Numbered from the stretch's first letter, positions 25,929 through 34,786 are shown. The stretch is 64,000 nt of DNA from Bradyrhizobium sp. (GCF_016219575.1 NZ_JACRMG010000027.1:62001-126000), one strand, 5' to 3'. Made by a program: numbers and translations. The notes: a model not told the origin generated them from the sequence alone.

Positions 25929-26788
25929 TTGAAATAGGCCTCGATGATTTCCCGCAACCGCTCGGCCGAATCCTCGAAGTCCTCGTCTGCCGCGACGGCA
26001 ACCGTCGGCACGCCGCCGACTTCCAGCGTATCGAGAATGATGGTGTCCATGGCGTTGAAGAACTGCACGGACCAGACGTTGCGGATGCCGGTCGCCAGCA
26101 CCCGGCAGGTGCCGTACCCGCGGGAGACCAGCTGGATCGGTCCGTTTCGGATCGTCTCCTGCAGAAAGCTCATGTCGACCGGGCTCATCGGCAGCAGCGT
26201 GAAGTTGATGATCTGCGAACGCGTACCCGCCCGCCAGGCCAGCGCCCGCTCGCGGACTTCCGCAAGCACCGGCAGGACGTTCATCGCGCCCTCGGGCGGC
26301 GTCCCGATCTCGATATCCTCCGCCGTCAGATCGGCGGCGGCCCGTTTCACGATCTCCGGAATGGCGCCGACCTCGATATATTCGTCGCTGGTGTCGGTCT
26401 CGAGCCGCACGCGCCAGATTCCGGCAAGCACCGACTCCTGGATTTGCGCCAGCGATCCGTTCGGAAGCGCGACGACGCCTGCGACCTCGCCTTCTCCAAG
26501 CACGTCGGCGACCAGCCTGCGCTCGAGATCGTTGAGGTTGCCGAGCCGGAAGAGCTGCGAGGGCGCATCGCCCTTCTGGCTCGCGATGGCGGCTGCGAGG
26601 TTCGACAACAGCTCGACGGCATTCGGACAATTGCGGGCCAGCTCGGCGCTGTCGAGCGTGGCGAGCTTGGCCAGCGCACCTGCCGCCGTCAGGCCGCTAT
26701 TCGTCGCGTTGAGACTCTCCTCGCCGATCGGAAAAACGTTGATCGGCTGCTCGGCGCCCTCAGGCGCAGTCCAGAATCCTGCCTTCAT
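25925..26788 (-). CDS. hupH: Hydrogenase expression protein HupH (HyaF family)
   Basis: 287 aa. Matches the HupH/HyaF pattern: the central PNGSLAQIQESVLAGIWRVR and the C-terminal domain with INFTLLPMSPVD, YGTCRVLATGIRNVWSVQFFN and ILDTLEVGGVP. Needed for maturation of uptake hydrogenase under oxygen in rhizobia; the biochemical role is not settled. ATGA overlap with hupG and hupI. Confidence 0.92.
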   Translation of the reverse strand: MKAGFWTAPEGAEQPINVFPIGEESLNATNSGLTAAGALAKLATLDSAELARNCPNAVELLSNLAAAIASQKGDAPSQLFRLGNLNDLERRLVADVLGEGEVAGVVALPNGSLAQIQESVLAGIWRVRLETDTSDEYIEVGAIPEIVKRAAADLTAEDIEIGTPPEGAMNVLPVLAEVRERALAWRAGTRSQIINFTLLPMSPVDMSFLQETIRNGPIQLVSRGYGTCRVLATGIRNVWSVQFFNAMDTIILDTLEVGGVPTVAVAADEDFEDSAERLREIIEAYFK

Positions 26789-27231
26789 GGTTCGATGCCC
26801 TGTGCGCGGTGCGGGGGAATGATGGTCTTGACGACCGCGGCGGCGCTCACGCGCGGGCGGTCGATCAGCTTGGATATGCGGTCGATGTAGATCGACCAGT
26901 CCTGGATCTTGGCGATCAACCCGAGCGTTTCGCCGCCGCGCACGAAGATCAGCGTCGGCTGCACCCGCACGCCGAAGCGCTGGCCGAGTTCGCTCTCCGC
27001 CTCGCGCGTAATGACCGCGCCGTGCAGGCGTCCCTGGAACGCCTCGATCAGTTCCGGCAGCACCACCGCAACATCGATCGCCTCCGGAAATCGGGCGGGA
27101 TTGCCCGCCGACAGCAGCACAGCGACGGTGCCCGCCTCGTCCGCAGCGGCGAGGAAGTGGTCGACGGTCGCGGCGTCGACCTCGGGCAGGCCGCCGCGCA
27201 CGAGGTCATGTCTTCCTTGCTGGAATTCCAT
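26785..27231 (-). CDS. hupG: HupG (HyaE-type thioredoxin-fold chaperone)
   Basis: 148 aa with a thioredoxin-like fold lacking the CxxC active site (PEAIDVAVVLPELIEAF...RFGVRVQPTLIFVRGGETLG). HyaE proteins bind the Tat signal of the hydrogenase small subunit before export. First gene of the second hydrogenase transcription unit, preceded by a FixK/FNR-type box about 100 bases upstream. Confidence 0.9.
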   Translation of the reverse strand: MEFQQGRHDLVRGGLPEVDAATVDHFLAAADEAGTVAVLLSAGNPARFPEAIDVAVVLPELIEAFQGRLHGAVITREAESELGQRFGVRVQPTLIFVRGGETLGLIAKIQDWSIYIDRISKLIDRPRVSAAAVVKTIIPPHRAQGIEP

Positions 27232-27502
27232 TCAGCCCCTCCCTGAAAAGTCTTTGGTTCTGCTGGAGAAGTTGGTTAGCAAGGCATATGCCAAGATAGG
27301 TTACAGCCGCGCCTGCCCTATCCTATTGATCCAGATCATAGATTTTTTGGCCCCTCGATCACTCGAAGTATCCATGGATATTTACTTGTCAGGCAAGATG
27401 GAAAGTTGACTTGCAGACAGAAAATCTGCCTTCCAGCGCAAGCCGGTAACGGCAAGGGTCGGCTCGCCCGGGCGAGAGATCACAACAATGGCTGAGATAA
27501 GG
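27232..27502. other. Gene-free region with the hupG promoter
   Basis: The longest gap within the hydrogenase block downstream of hupS, clearly lower in GC than its surroundings. It contains the FixK/FNR-type box (27326-27339). Read leftward, a TAACCT hexamer sits where the -10 would fall if the box is centred at -41.5 (a class II arrangement). The side near hupF ends in the hairpin at 27503. No open frame here looks coding. Confidence 0.55.
27326..27339 (-). promoter_or_regulatory. FixK/FNR-type box upstream of hupG
   Basis: TTGAT-CCAG-ATCAT on the plus strand (ATGAT-CTGG-ATCAA in the hupG direction), one mismatch from the anaerobox TTGAT-N4-ATCAA. In Rhizobium leguminosarum and Bradyrhizobium, FnrN/FixK proteins switch on hyp genes at low oxygen through such boxes. 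Site is seen; the regulator is not in the window. Confidence 0.6.
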
Positions 27503-27540
27503 GAGCGGGATGACCGTTCGAGGAAATGGTCATCCCGCTC
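27503..27540 (-). terminator. Hairpin at the end of hupSLCDF
   Basis: A perfect 13-base inverted repeat, GAGCGGGATGACC (27503-27515) and GGTCATCCCGCTC (27528-27540), with a 12-base loop, beginning at the hupF stop codon. Downstream in the transcript comes CCCTTATCTC, not a T run, so it may be a partial terminator or mRNA-stabilising stem rather than a strong intrinsic terminator. It separates the hupSLCDF unit from hupGHIJK. Confidence 0.6.
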
Positions 27541-27836
27541 TAGTCGAGCCGCAAGTGCTCGGGGAGCTGTGGTTCCCGGTCGATCAGATCGGCAAAGAAG
27601 CGGTCGCAATCTTCGCCATTGAGCGCTGCGCCCAGGCCCTCGATCGCCTCGGCGATCCGATCGGCCTCTTCGTCATCGAGCAACCGGACCGCCGTGTCGA
27701 TAAAGACCAATACCCTGGCGCCGACGGGCGGGCTGGACAGCAGCAGCACCGAGACGCGCCGCTGCTCGCCGCGAAATTCGCAGAGCGCCGACATGTCGTC
27801 GGTCTCGACAATCGTCATCGGCAAGCCAAGGCACAT
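27540..27836 (-). CDS. hupF: HypC-like chaperone HupF
   Basis: 98 aa starting MCLGLPMTIV, with the conserved Cys2 of the HypC/HupF family and a longer acidic C-terminus than HypC. In rhizobia HupF is a chaperone specific for HupL, stabilising it during cofactor insertion at higher oxygen. It is 29 bases after hupD and ends on the hairpin. Confidence 0.93.
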   Translation of the reverse strand: MCLGLPMTIVETDDMSALCEFRGEQRRVSVLLLSSPPVGARVLVFIDTAVRLLDDEEADRIAEAIEGLGAALNGEDCDRFFADLIDREPQLPEHLRLD

Positions 27837-27865
27837 CCCGCTTTCTCCACGTGAGCGCGGCCCGG

Positions 27866-28447
27866 TTACTCCGGCCGCGTCCGCATCTCGTAACGCAGAT
27901 AGTCGATATCGTTTGCGAGCAGCCGCTCCGATTCCGGGAGCGGAGCGGTGCGTGGTGTCGCCGGGGAGTCCCACTGCCGCAGGATCTCGCAGGCGAACTC
28001 GATTGCCGGCGCGATCTGGTCGCGTACCGGCGGCGTCAATGGCCCGCCCCAGTCCTCGAGATCGAGCGGCTGGCAACCGATCAGGACGAGATGCTTCGGG
28101 CAGCGCCCTAGCAGATCGGCCGCGCTGATGACCTCCTGGAATCCGGTCTGGTGCAGGCTCATCTTCTTCGCGCCGGTGAAGCGCGGTACCTCCTCATCGC
28201 GCACGACCTTCAACTGTCCGGGCGTGAGCCCGTAGTCGATGGCATCGAACACGATCAGGCAGTCCGCCTCCTCCAGAAAGTTGACGAGGTAAAGCCCCTG
28301 CGTGCCGCCGTCGAGAATGGTGACATTGTCGGGAACGGCATAGCGGCGGTGGAATTCCTCCACCGCGCGCACGCCAAATCCCTCGTCCGCCCACAGGATG
28401 TTGCCGATGCCGAGCACCAGGATGCGATTCTTCGAAGATGCCGGCAT
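27866..28447 (-). CDS. hupD: Hydrogenase maturation endopeptidase HupD
   Basis: 193 aa. Nickel-dependent protease that cuts the C-terminal tail from HupL. The N-terminal ILVLGIGNILWADEGFGVRAVE holds the metal-ligand Glu; FDAIDYG supplies the Asp and SLHQTGFQEVI the His ligand. Substrate is HupL only, since HupV here already ends at its last His. Ten bases from hupC. Confidence 0.95.
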   Translation of the reverse strand: MPASSKNRILVLGIGNILWADEGFGVRAVEEFHRRYAVPDNVTILDGGTQGLYLVNFLEEADCLIVFDAIDYGLTPGQLKVVRDEEVPRFTGAKKMSLHQTGFQEVISAADLLGRCPKHLVLIGCQPLDLEDWGGPLTPPVRDQIAPAIEFACEILRQWDSPATPRTAPLPESERLLANDIDYLRYEMRTRPE

Positions 28448-28457
28448 CGGCCGCCTC

Positions 28458-29189
28458 TCAGTCCCGGAATTGCCGCTCGCCGGAGATCATCGAGGAGACG
28501 ATGCTCTGGCGCGACATGATGTCTTCGCGGATCGCCGCGTAGATGTGGACGATCGTGAAGGTCACGATGACCCACAGCCCGAGGTGATGCCAGGTGTGGA
28601 CGTCCTGGCTGTTCGGCCAGATCGAGAACACCCAGCCGAACAGCTTGTACTGCCAGCTGTCCTTGCCCGTGCCCTCCGAGTAGAGCGCAAAGCCGGTGAC
28701 GATCATGAAGGCGATCGTCAGGGTGTACATGAAGAACATCGTGAGCTGCGCAAGCGGATTGTGCCCCACGTACTTCTTCGGCTTGTCCGTCAGGAAGGCG
28801 TACCAGCGGATCTCGTGCAACACCTCCTGCCACCAGTTCTTGCGCCAGACCGGCACGATGAAGATCTGCTTGGCATGCGGATTGCCGACGAAGGCCCAGT
28901 AGATGCGCAACAGGAAGCCGACGGTCAACACATAGCCGGCCGCGAAATGCGCAAACCGGATATAGCCGAACAGGAAGCTGTCGCTGGCCTCGCCTGGCAT
29001 GGTCGGCGTCGCGCTGCCGATGAAGTAGCCGGTCACCCCGAGCACGAGGATTGCCGTGGCATTGATCCAGTGCCACAGCCGTACCGGCGCTTCGTAGACA
29101 TAGACGACGTCGCGCTCGACGCTGCGATCGCTGCCGACCGCGTCGGCCGCGACGGCCGTGCTGACGGCGTGAGGCGTTTTGTCCAGCAT
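28458..29189 (-). CDS. hupC: Hydrogenase cytochrome b subunit
   Basis: 243 aa integral membrane diheme cytochrome b carrying electrons from HupSL to quinone. It has four hydrophobic spans, heme His candidates in VRLWHWINATAIL, FAHFAAGYVL, and the fourth-helix HTWHHLGLWVIVTFTIVHIYAA. The C-terminus IMSRQSIVSSMISGERQFRD closely matches that of the second copy at 38790. Confidence 0.96.
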   Translation of the reverse strand: MLDKTPHAVSTAVAADAVGSDRSVERDVVYVYEAPVRLWHWINATAILVLGVTGYFIGSATPTMPGEASDSFLFGYIRFAHFAAGYVLTVGFLLRIYWAFVGNPHAKQIFIVPVWRKNWWQEVLHEIRWYAFLTDKPKKYVGHNPLAQLTMFFMYTLTIAFMIVTGFALYSEGTGKDSWQYKLFGWVFSIWPNSQDVHTWHHLGLWVIVTFTIVHIYAAIREDIMSRQSIVSSMISGERQFRD

Positions 29190-29198
29190 GGCCGTCTC

Positions 29199-30989
29199 CT
29201 ATCTGACCTTGACCGTCGCCATTTCCTGGCCGTCCGGACTCATGACATGGGTCGAGCAGGCCAGGCATGGATCGAACGAGTGGATGGTGCGCAGAATCTC
29301 CAGCGGCTGCTCCGGATTCGCCATCGGCGTATCCATCAGCGACGCTTCAAAGGCGCCGATGTTGCCCTTGGGATCGCGCGGCGAGCCGTTCCAGGTGGTC
29401 GGCACGACGCACTGGTAGTTGTCGATCTTGGTCTCCTTGATCTTGATCCAGTGCGCTAGCGCACCGCGCGGCGCCTCGGTGAAGCCGTAGCCCTTGGCTT
29501 CCTTGGGCCAGCTCTCCGGCTTCCACTTCTCGACATTGGCGGTTGAACTGTCGCCAGCCTTGATGCGCGCGACCAGCTTGTCCTGGAAATAGCGCATCTC
29601 GCGCCCGGCCCACTCGCATTCGAGCGCGCGCGCCGCGGTGCGGCCGAGCGTCGAGAACAGCGCAGAGACGGGCAGACCCAGCGTCTTGAGCAACTTCTCG
29701 GTCGGCTCCTTGAATTCCGGCTTGTTCTGGGCGTAGCCGACGATGTAGCGGGCGAGCGGTCCGACCTCGACCGCGTGACCGCGCCAGCGCGGCGCCTTGA
29801 TCCAGGAATACTTGCCGCCCTCGTCGAGCTCCTTGATGTCGGTCTTGGTGCCCTTGGTCTTGGGTCCGAGCTGGTAGTTCGGCTCGGTGACGCCGTCCCA
29901 GGGATGCAGTCCCTTGGATTCGTCGGGATATTTGTACCAGGAATGGGTGACGAACTCCTGGATCTGCTCGGGATCGGCATGGTCGATCGGCAACACCTCG
30001 TTGAGATTGCCGTTGATGATCACGCCGCGCGGCAGCTTCAGGCTCTTTGCCGAATAGTCGTTGGCATTCTCCGGGATGTCGCCATAGGACATCACGCTCT
30101 TGCCGGAGAGGCCGCCGCCGTGGAGCCAGTCCTTGTAGAACGAGCCGATCGCGACGACGTCGGGCAGATAGACCTTCTCGGTGAACTCGATGCAGCGGTC
30201 GATGATGGAGGAGACGAGGTTGAGCCGCTCCATGTTGATCGCGCCGACCGCGCCGGTACCGTCGACATTGATGGCGCAGGGCACGCCGCCGACCAGCCAG
30301 TTCGGATGCGGATTCTTGCCGCCATAAATGGTGTGGACCTTGACGATTTCCTTCTGGAAATCGAGCGCCTCGAGATAGTGCGCCACCGCCATCAGGTTCG
30401 CTTCCGGCGGCAGCTTGTAGGCCGCATGGCCCCAATAGCCGTTCTTGAACGGACCGAGCTGGCCGGACTCGACGAACTTGGTCAGGCGGATCTGCAGGTC
30501 CTTGAAATAGCCGGGTGACGACAGCGGCCACGACGAGACCGATTGCGCGAGCGCCGATGTCGCCTTGGGGTCGGCCTTCAGCGCCGAGACGATGTCGACC
30601 CAGTCGAGCGCATGCAGGTGATAGAAGTGCACGAGATGGTCATGCACCTGCAGGCAGAGCTGCATGATGTTGCGGATCGAGTTGGCGTTGTCGGGAATGG
30701 CAATTCCGAGCGCGTTCTCGACCGCGCGCACCGAGGTGAGCGCGTGCGTGCCGGTGCAGACGCCGCATATCCGTTCCGTGAAGGCCCAGGCGTCGCGCGG
30801 ATCGCGTCCCCTGAGAATGGTCTCGATGCCGCGCCACATCGTGCCGGTCGAAACCGCATTGCGGATCACGTTGTTCGAATCGACGTTGACCTCGACGCGC
30901 ATGTGTCCCTCGATCCGCGTCAGCGGATCGACGACAACGCGTTTGCCGGAATTGTCGAGCTTGAACCCATTGGGTGTCTGAATGCTCAT
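29199..30989 (-). CDS. hupL: Uptake [NiFe]-hydrogenase large subunit
   Basis: 596 aa. The NiFe site ligands are C75 and C78 (RICGVC) and C575 and C578 (DPCLAC). The precursor carries a 15-residue tail (VMSPDGQEMATVKVR) after H581, to be removed by HupD once nickel is inserted. The group 1 membrane-bound type is shown by its pairing with a Tat-signal small subunit and HupC. It starts 22 bases after hupS. Confidence 0.97.
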   Translation of the reverse strand: MSIQTPNGFKLDNSGKRVVVDPLTRIEGHMRVEVNVDSNNVIRNAVSTGTMWRGIETILRGRDPRDAWAFTERICGVCTGTHALTSVRAVENALGIAIPDNANSIRNIMQLCLQVHDHLVHFYHLHALDWVDIVSALKADPKATSALAQSVSSWPLSSPGYFKDLQIRLTKFVESGQLGPFKNGYWGHAAYKLPPEANLMAVAHYLEALDFQKEIVKVHTIYGGKNPHPNWLVGGVPCAINVDGTGAVGAINMERLNLVSSIIDRCIEFTEKVYLPDVVAIGSFYKDWLHGGGLSGKSVMSYGDIPENANDYSAKSLKLPRGVIINGNLNEVLPIDHADPEQIQEFVTHSWYKYPDESKGLHPWDGVTEPNYQLGPKTKGTKTDIKELDEGGKYSWIKAPRWRGHAVEVGPLARYIVGYAQNKPEFKEPTEKLLKTLGLPVSALFSTLGRTAARALECEWAGREMRYFQDKLVARIKAGDSSTANVEKWKPESWPKEAKGYGFTEAPRGALAHWIKIKETKIDNYQCVVPTTWNGSPRDPKGNIGAFEASLMDTPMANPEQPLEILRTIHSFDPCLACSTHVMSPDGQEMATVKVR

Positions 30990-31011
30990 CGTAGCGTTTC
31001 CTTGAATCCCG

Positions 31012-32103
31012 TTACTGATCTTGGGCGGCGTCTTCGCGCTTGCCGGCGAGACGTTTGACGGCGGTCACCGCCGCGTGCGCGGCTACCGCCGCGCCGACGG
31101 CGCCGGCCGCTACCATGCCGACCTGATCGGCGTTCTTCTCGATCCCGAACTGCTTGATGTTGGTGAGGCGGTCGTAGAACGAGCCCTTGTCCCAGAAGCC
31201 GTCCTCCGAGCAGCCGATGCAGCCATGGCCGGACTGGATCGGGAAAGACACGCCGCCGTTCCAGCGCACGGTCGAGCAGGCGTTGTAGGTGGTCGGTCCC
31301 TTGCAGCCCATCTTGTAGAGGCAATAGCCCTTGCGCGCGGCCTCGTCGTCCCATTCCTCCACGAACTGGCCGGCGTCGAAATGCGGTCGCCGGTAGCATT
31401 TGTCGTGGATGCGCTGCGAATAGAACATTTTCGGCCGGCCCTGGCGGTCGAGCTCGGGCAACTTGCCGAAGGTGGTGATGAAGGTGACCACACCGGTCAT
31501 GACTTCGGCGATCGGGGGGCATCCCGGCACCTTGATGATCGGCTTGTTGGTGATGACCTTGTCGATCGGCGTAGCCTGGGTCGGATTGGGCTTGGCGGCC
31601 TGCACGCAGCCCCACGAGGCGCATGCGCCCCAAGCGATGATCGCCATTGCGTCTTCGGCCATCATCTTCAGCTTCTCGACGAACGGCTTGCCGCCGTCGA
31701 TACAGAACATGCCGCCCTCGTTGAGCGGCGGGTTGCCTTCGACCGCGAGGATGTACTGCCCCTTGTGCTTGATGCGGGTCTCTTCGAGAATCGCCTCCGC
31801 CTGATGTCCTGCCGCCGCCATGATGGTGTCGTCGTAATCGAGCGAGATCATCGACAGGACGGCGTCCTTCACCAGGGGATGGGCCGAGCGAATGAAGCTC
31901 TCCGAGCAGCAGGTGCATTCCAGCCCGTGCATCCAGATGACGGGTACGCGCGGCTTGGTCTCGAGCGCATTGGCAATGCGGCTCGCCGCGAGCGGACCGA
32001 GCCCGAGGCTGGTGGCCGTCAGGCTGCAGAACTTGTGAAAGCTCCGACGCGTGATGCCCTGACGCCTGATCACGCTGTAAAAAGTCTCTGTTGCCGCACC
32101 CAT
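31012..32103 (-). CDS. hupS: Uptake [NiFe]-hydrogenase small subunit precursor
   Basis: 363 aa from the ATG at 32103. It has a twin-arginine signal (RRSFHKF at 19-25, then a hydrophobic stretch ending near residue 40) that carries the folded HupSL dimer across the membrane. Fe-S ligands lie in HGLECTCCSE, GACASWGCVQ, VPGCPP and the C-terminal cysteines (KCYRRPHF, CKGPTTYNACS, CIGCSED). A hydrophobic C-terminal helix (VGMVAAGAVGAAVAAHAAV) anchors it next to HupC. Transcription is from the sigma-54-type promoter at 32156. Confidence 0.97.
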   Translation of the reverse strand: MGAATETFYSVIRRQGITRRSFHKFCSLTATSLGLGPLAASRIANALETKPRVPVIWMHGLECTCCSESFIRSAHPLVKDAVLSMISLDYDDTIMAAAGHQAEAILEETRIKHKGQYILAVEGNPPLNEGGMFCIDGGKPFVEKLKMMAEDAMAIIAWGACASWGCVQAAKPNPTQATPIDKVITNKPIIKVPGCPPIAEVMTGVVTFITTFGKLPELDRQGRPKMFYSQRIHDKCYRRPHFDAGQFVEEWDDEAARKGYCLYKMGCKGPTTYNACSTVRWNGGVSFPIQSGHGCIGCSEDGFWDKGSFYDRLTNIKQFGIEKNADQVGMVAAGAVGAAVAAHAAVTAVKRLAGKREDAAQDQ

Positions 32104-32155
32104 AAGCCCCCTCCCATCTGATCTTTGTCGCGAACGACTTCTCATCACGCAGGAC

Positions 32156-32171
32156 AGCAAGAAGCAGGCCA
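32156..32171 (-). promoter_or_regulatory. Sigma-54 promoter of hupSLCDF
   Basis: In the hupS direction TGGCCT-GCTTC-TTGCT, matching the -24/-12 consensus TGGCAC-N5-TTGCW with both invariant doublets (GG and GC, ten bases apart). The -12 GC lies at 32157-32158, so transcription should begin about 11-12 bases further on, near 32146, leaving a leader of about 43 bases before hupS. HoxA is the expected activator. Confidence 0.72.
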
Positions 32172-32333
32172 ACCGCGGGGGGAGCGATGAAAATGGAGAT
32201 ATTCCAGACTGTTGCAGAATCGGACCGCGCAATCTGCAAGGCACAGGATCGCCGTAATCGGCGGAAGCGGAAACAATTCGACTTTCAGGCGGCAACGAAG
32301 TTTCCGCCCCTTGATATCCGCTGGCTCGGGAGT

Positions 32334-33773
32334 TCAGTGCGCCGTGCACACCATGCAGGGATCGAACGAGCGGACGATGTGCTGGATGGCGACAGCACGT
32401 GGCCCCGCCTCTCCGACATCGGTCCCGACCAGAGCCTGTTCGAGCGGACCACCGACATCAAGGGAGTCGCGCGGCGAGAAATTCCAGGTGGTCGGTGCGA
32501 TGATCTGGTAGCGTTCAATCTTTCCGCCGCGTACCGCCACCCAGTGCCCGAGGCTGCCGCGCGCGGCTTCAACCAGCCCGACATGGGCGCCGTCAGCGAT
32601 GTCGCGCGAATTCACGCAGAACGGCTCCGACAGGCGCAGCGCCTTGATCCACTGTTCCATCGCAAGGGCAATACATGCAGTCTCGATCAGGCGCGCGATC
32701 ACCCGATTGCGGACATTGCTGCCGCTGGCCGACACGAGATCGGCCACCAGCGCTTGTCCCGCGATCGTCTGGCGCGCAATCGCCCCCACTTCGATCGGCT
32801 GCCCGGACAATCGCGGCGCCTTGCACCAGCTATAGGCCTGGGCCTTGTCGGGATCCGGAACCGTGGTGCTGTAGGCGGGATCGGCGGAGGATTCGCGCAT
32901 CCACGCATGCGAAACGTCCTCGGTGATTTGCGCGAGCGGCAGCGGCTCGACCGTTGCCCGGGGCGCGAAGATGCCGCGCGGAAAGAGTTCGCCGTTCATG
33001 CCATGATAGGCGCCGTAGCTCATCAACAATCCCGGCCCTCGGCCGAGGTCGGCCAGCCGCAGGCTGTCGGCGAGTCGAAGGAACCAGGAGAAATCACCGC
33101 TGCGGCCGTCGCGCCAGCGGTCCAATTCCTCGGCGGTCGCGATCGCCAACACGTTTTCCAGCGAATCCGCAAAGACGACGCGCTCCAGGAAGGAGCGAAA
33201 CGCAGTCGCGATCGACAGCAGCCGGACGCGCTCGCCGAGGTCAATTGCCCGCGTGGTGCCGCCGGGCTGGAAGGCGAGACTATGCGGCCACTTGCCGGCG
33301 ATGATGCCCATGGTCTCGAGCAGCCGCGTCCTCGCGGGCAACGCCTCGCGCGCCGCATTGCCACGCACCGCCGCAAAGCGCTCGCTGGTTGCCCCGTACC
33401 AATCATGGGCAGAATAGGTCTCGCGGGCGAAGTCGGGCATGAAGAAGAGGTAGAAGTGCGTAAGATGATCGGCGGCATTTTCCGCGGCATGCGCAATGTT
33501 GGTGGCAAGCAGCCCGTTCGGAGCGGCCTCGCATCCCATGGCGTCGCGCAGTGCGGCGGCTGCCGCCACCGATTGCGAGACCGAGCAGATGCCACAGATC
33601 CGCGGCGCCAGCACCAGCGCATCGAGCGGCGGCCGGCCGGCGAGGATCTGCTCGAAGCCGCGATAGAGCGGCGCCGTCACCTCGGCGCGCACGACGTGCC
33701 CCTCCTCCACATCGAGGCGCACCTCGAGATCGCCTTCGACGCGGTTGAACGGGCCAATCGTGATCCGCGTCAT
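32334..33773 (-). CDS. hupV: Regulatory (H2-sensing) hydrogenase large subunit
   Basis: 479 aa (hoxC in other species). NiFe ligands C60 and C63 (RICGIC) and C473 and C476 (DPCMVC). The chain ends exactly at H479, with no cleavable tail, the hallmark of sensor hydrogenases. With HupU it detects H2 and signals through the HupT/HoxJ kinase to HoxA. ATGA overlap with hupU. Confidence 0.96.
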   Translation of the reverse strand: MTRITIGPFNRVEGDLEVRLDVEEGHVVRAEVTAPLYRGFEQILAGRPPLDALVLAPRICGICSVSQSVAAAAALRDAMGCEAAPNGLLATNIAHAAENAADHLTHFYLFFMPDFARETYSAHDWYGATSERFAAVRGNAAREALPARTRLLETMGIIAGKWPHSLAFQPGGTTRAIDLGERVRLLSIATAFRSFLERVVFADSLENVLAIATAEELDRWRDGRSGDFSWFLRLADSLRLADLGRGPGLLMSYGAYHGMNGELFPRGIFAPRATVEPLPLAQITEDVSHAWMRESSADPAYSTTVPDPDKAQAYSWCKAPRLSGQPIEVGAIARQTIAGQALVADLVSASGSNVRNRVIARLIETACIALAMEQWIKALRLSEPFCVNSRDIADGAHVGLVEAARGSLGHWVAVRGGKIERYQIIAPTTWNFSPRDSLDVGGPLEQALVGTDVGEAGPRAVAIQHIVRSFDPCMVCTAH

Positions 33774-34786
33774 GGCGAACGCTTGCCGCCTGACCGGCCC
33801 GGCGGCACGACCACGTGATCGGACGTCGCGTTGAGACGGACGCGTCGTGGCGTCGCCGATTTCGACAGCGCCGCAAGCGCAACGAACCAGGCTTTTGGCA
33901 TATCTGTCGGAAGTCCGACGGGAATACCGGCAAGCTTCGCCGTTTCGAGGAAGTTCTGCGCACCTTCAAAGCCCGGCGACGTGCAGGCGATGCAGGCATA
34001 GCCGCCCTTGGTGCAGGAGCCGCCGCCGTTCCAGGAACGCTGGTTGCAGTCGCCGACCGCCTGCGTCGCCTTGCAGCCGAGGTGCTCCATCAGGCAGCCT
34101 CGCTCCGACATGCTCTCGGCGCTGGCCTTGAACTCATAGAACTCGTTGCGGGAGCAGCCGTGATGCGCAAGATGGTTGGCGATGAATTTCGGGCGCCCGT
34201 AAGCGTCGAGCTCGGTGGCGGAAAGATCCTTTGACATCAGCGCCAACAGGGTTTCCATCATCCAGCCCGGATGCGGCGCGCAGCCGGCAACATTGATCAC
34301 CGGCAAACCAAGGCGCGACCGGAAGCCCGCCCCCAAGGCACCGCCGGCATCGGAGCCCTCGAACTGCAGGCCAACCGCGTCGGTCGGGTTGGAGCCGGCC
34401 GCCGGCACGCCGCCATAGGCCGCGCAGCTTCCGACCGCGACCACGTAGTCGGCGCGCGGCGCGAGATCCACCATCCAGCGATAGACCGAGCGATCGGTGC
34501 CCGCGAGCATGTTGAAGCGCCCTGTGTGATTCGGACCTCGCGCGATCGAACCTTCGAGCAGCAGCAGATCGAGCGGAACCTCGCCATCAAGGACCGCCTC
34601 CAGCACCTCGACAACCTCTTCACCGGTCTGCTCGCTGACCGAAGGATGCCAAAGCAGGTTGATGCCGAACTGCCGGAGTTCGTCGAACCAGCCGGAGGCC
34701 CCGCTTTCGAGAATGGACATGGTGCAGCCGCCGCAGCTCGCACCCTGCAGCCAGAGGACGTTGGTCATCCCGTCGGATCGGGTCAT
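33770..34786 (-). CDS. hupU: Regulatory (H2-sensing) hydrogenase small subunit
   Basis: 338 aa (hoxB elsewhere). It has no Tat signal: it begins directly with the Fe-S domain (NVLWLQGASCGGCTMS), so the sensor stays in the cytoplasm. Further cluster ligands are in VGSCAAYGGVP, VAGCAPHPGW, HHGCSRNEFYEF, GCLMEHLGCK and CIACTSPGFE. The ATG at 34786 has GAGAGGGGG just upstream; a second Met at codon 7 is less likely. Confidence 0.95.
   Translation of the reverse strand: MTRSDGMTNVLWLQGASCGGCTMSILESGASGWFDELRQFGINLLWHPSVSEQTGEEVVEVLEAVLDGEVPLDLLLLEGSIARGPNHTGRFNMLAGTDRSVYRWMVDLAPRADYVVAVGSCAAYGGVPAAGSNPTDAVGLQFEGSDAGGALGAGFRSRLGLPVINVAGCAPHPGWMMETLLALMSKDLSATELDAYGRPKFIANHLAHHGCSRNEFYEFKASAESMSERGCLMEHLGCKATQAVGDCNQRSWNGGGSCTKGGYACIACTSPGFEGAQNFLETAKLAGIPVGLPTDMPKAWFVALAALSKSATPRRVRLNATSDHVVVPPGRSGGKRSP

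Noticed and set aside
32205..32245. Alternative sigma-54 site further upstream of hupS (GGTCCGATTCTGC)
   Set aside because: Spacing between GG and GC is nine bases instead of ten and the flanks fit poorly; the site at 32156-32171 is much better.
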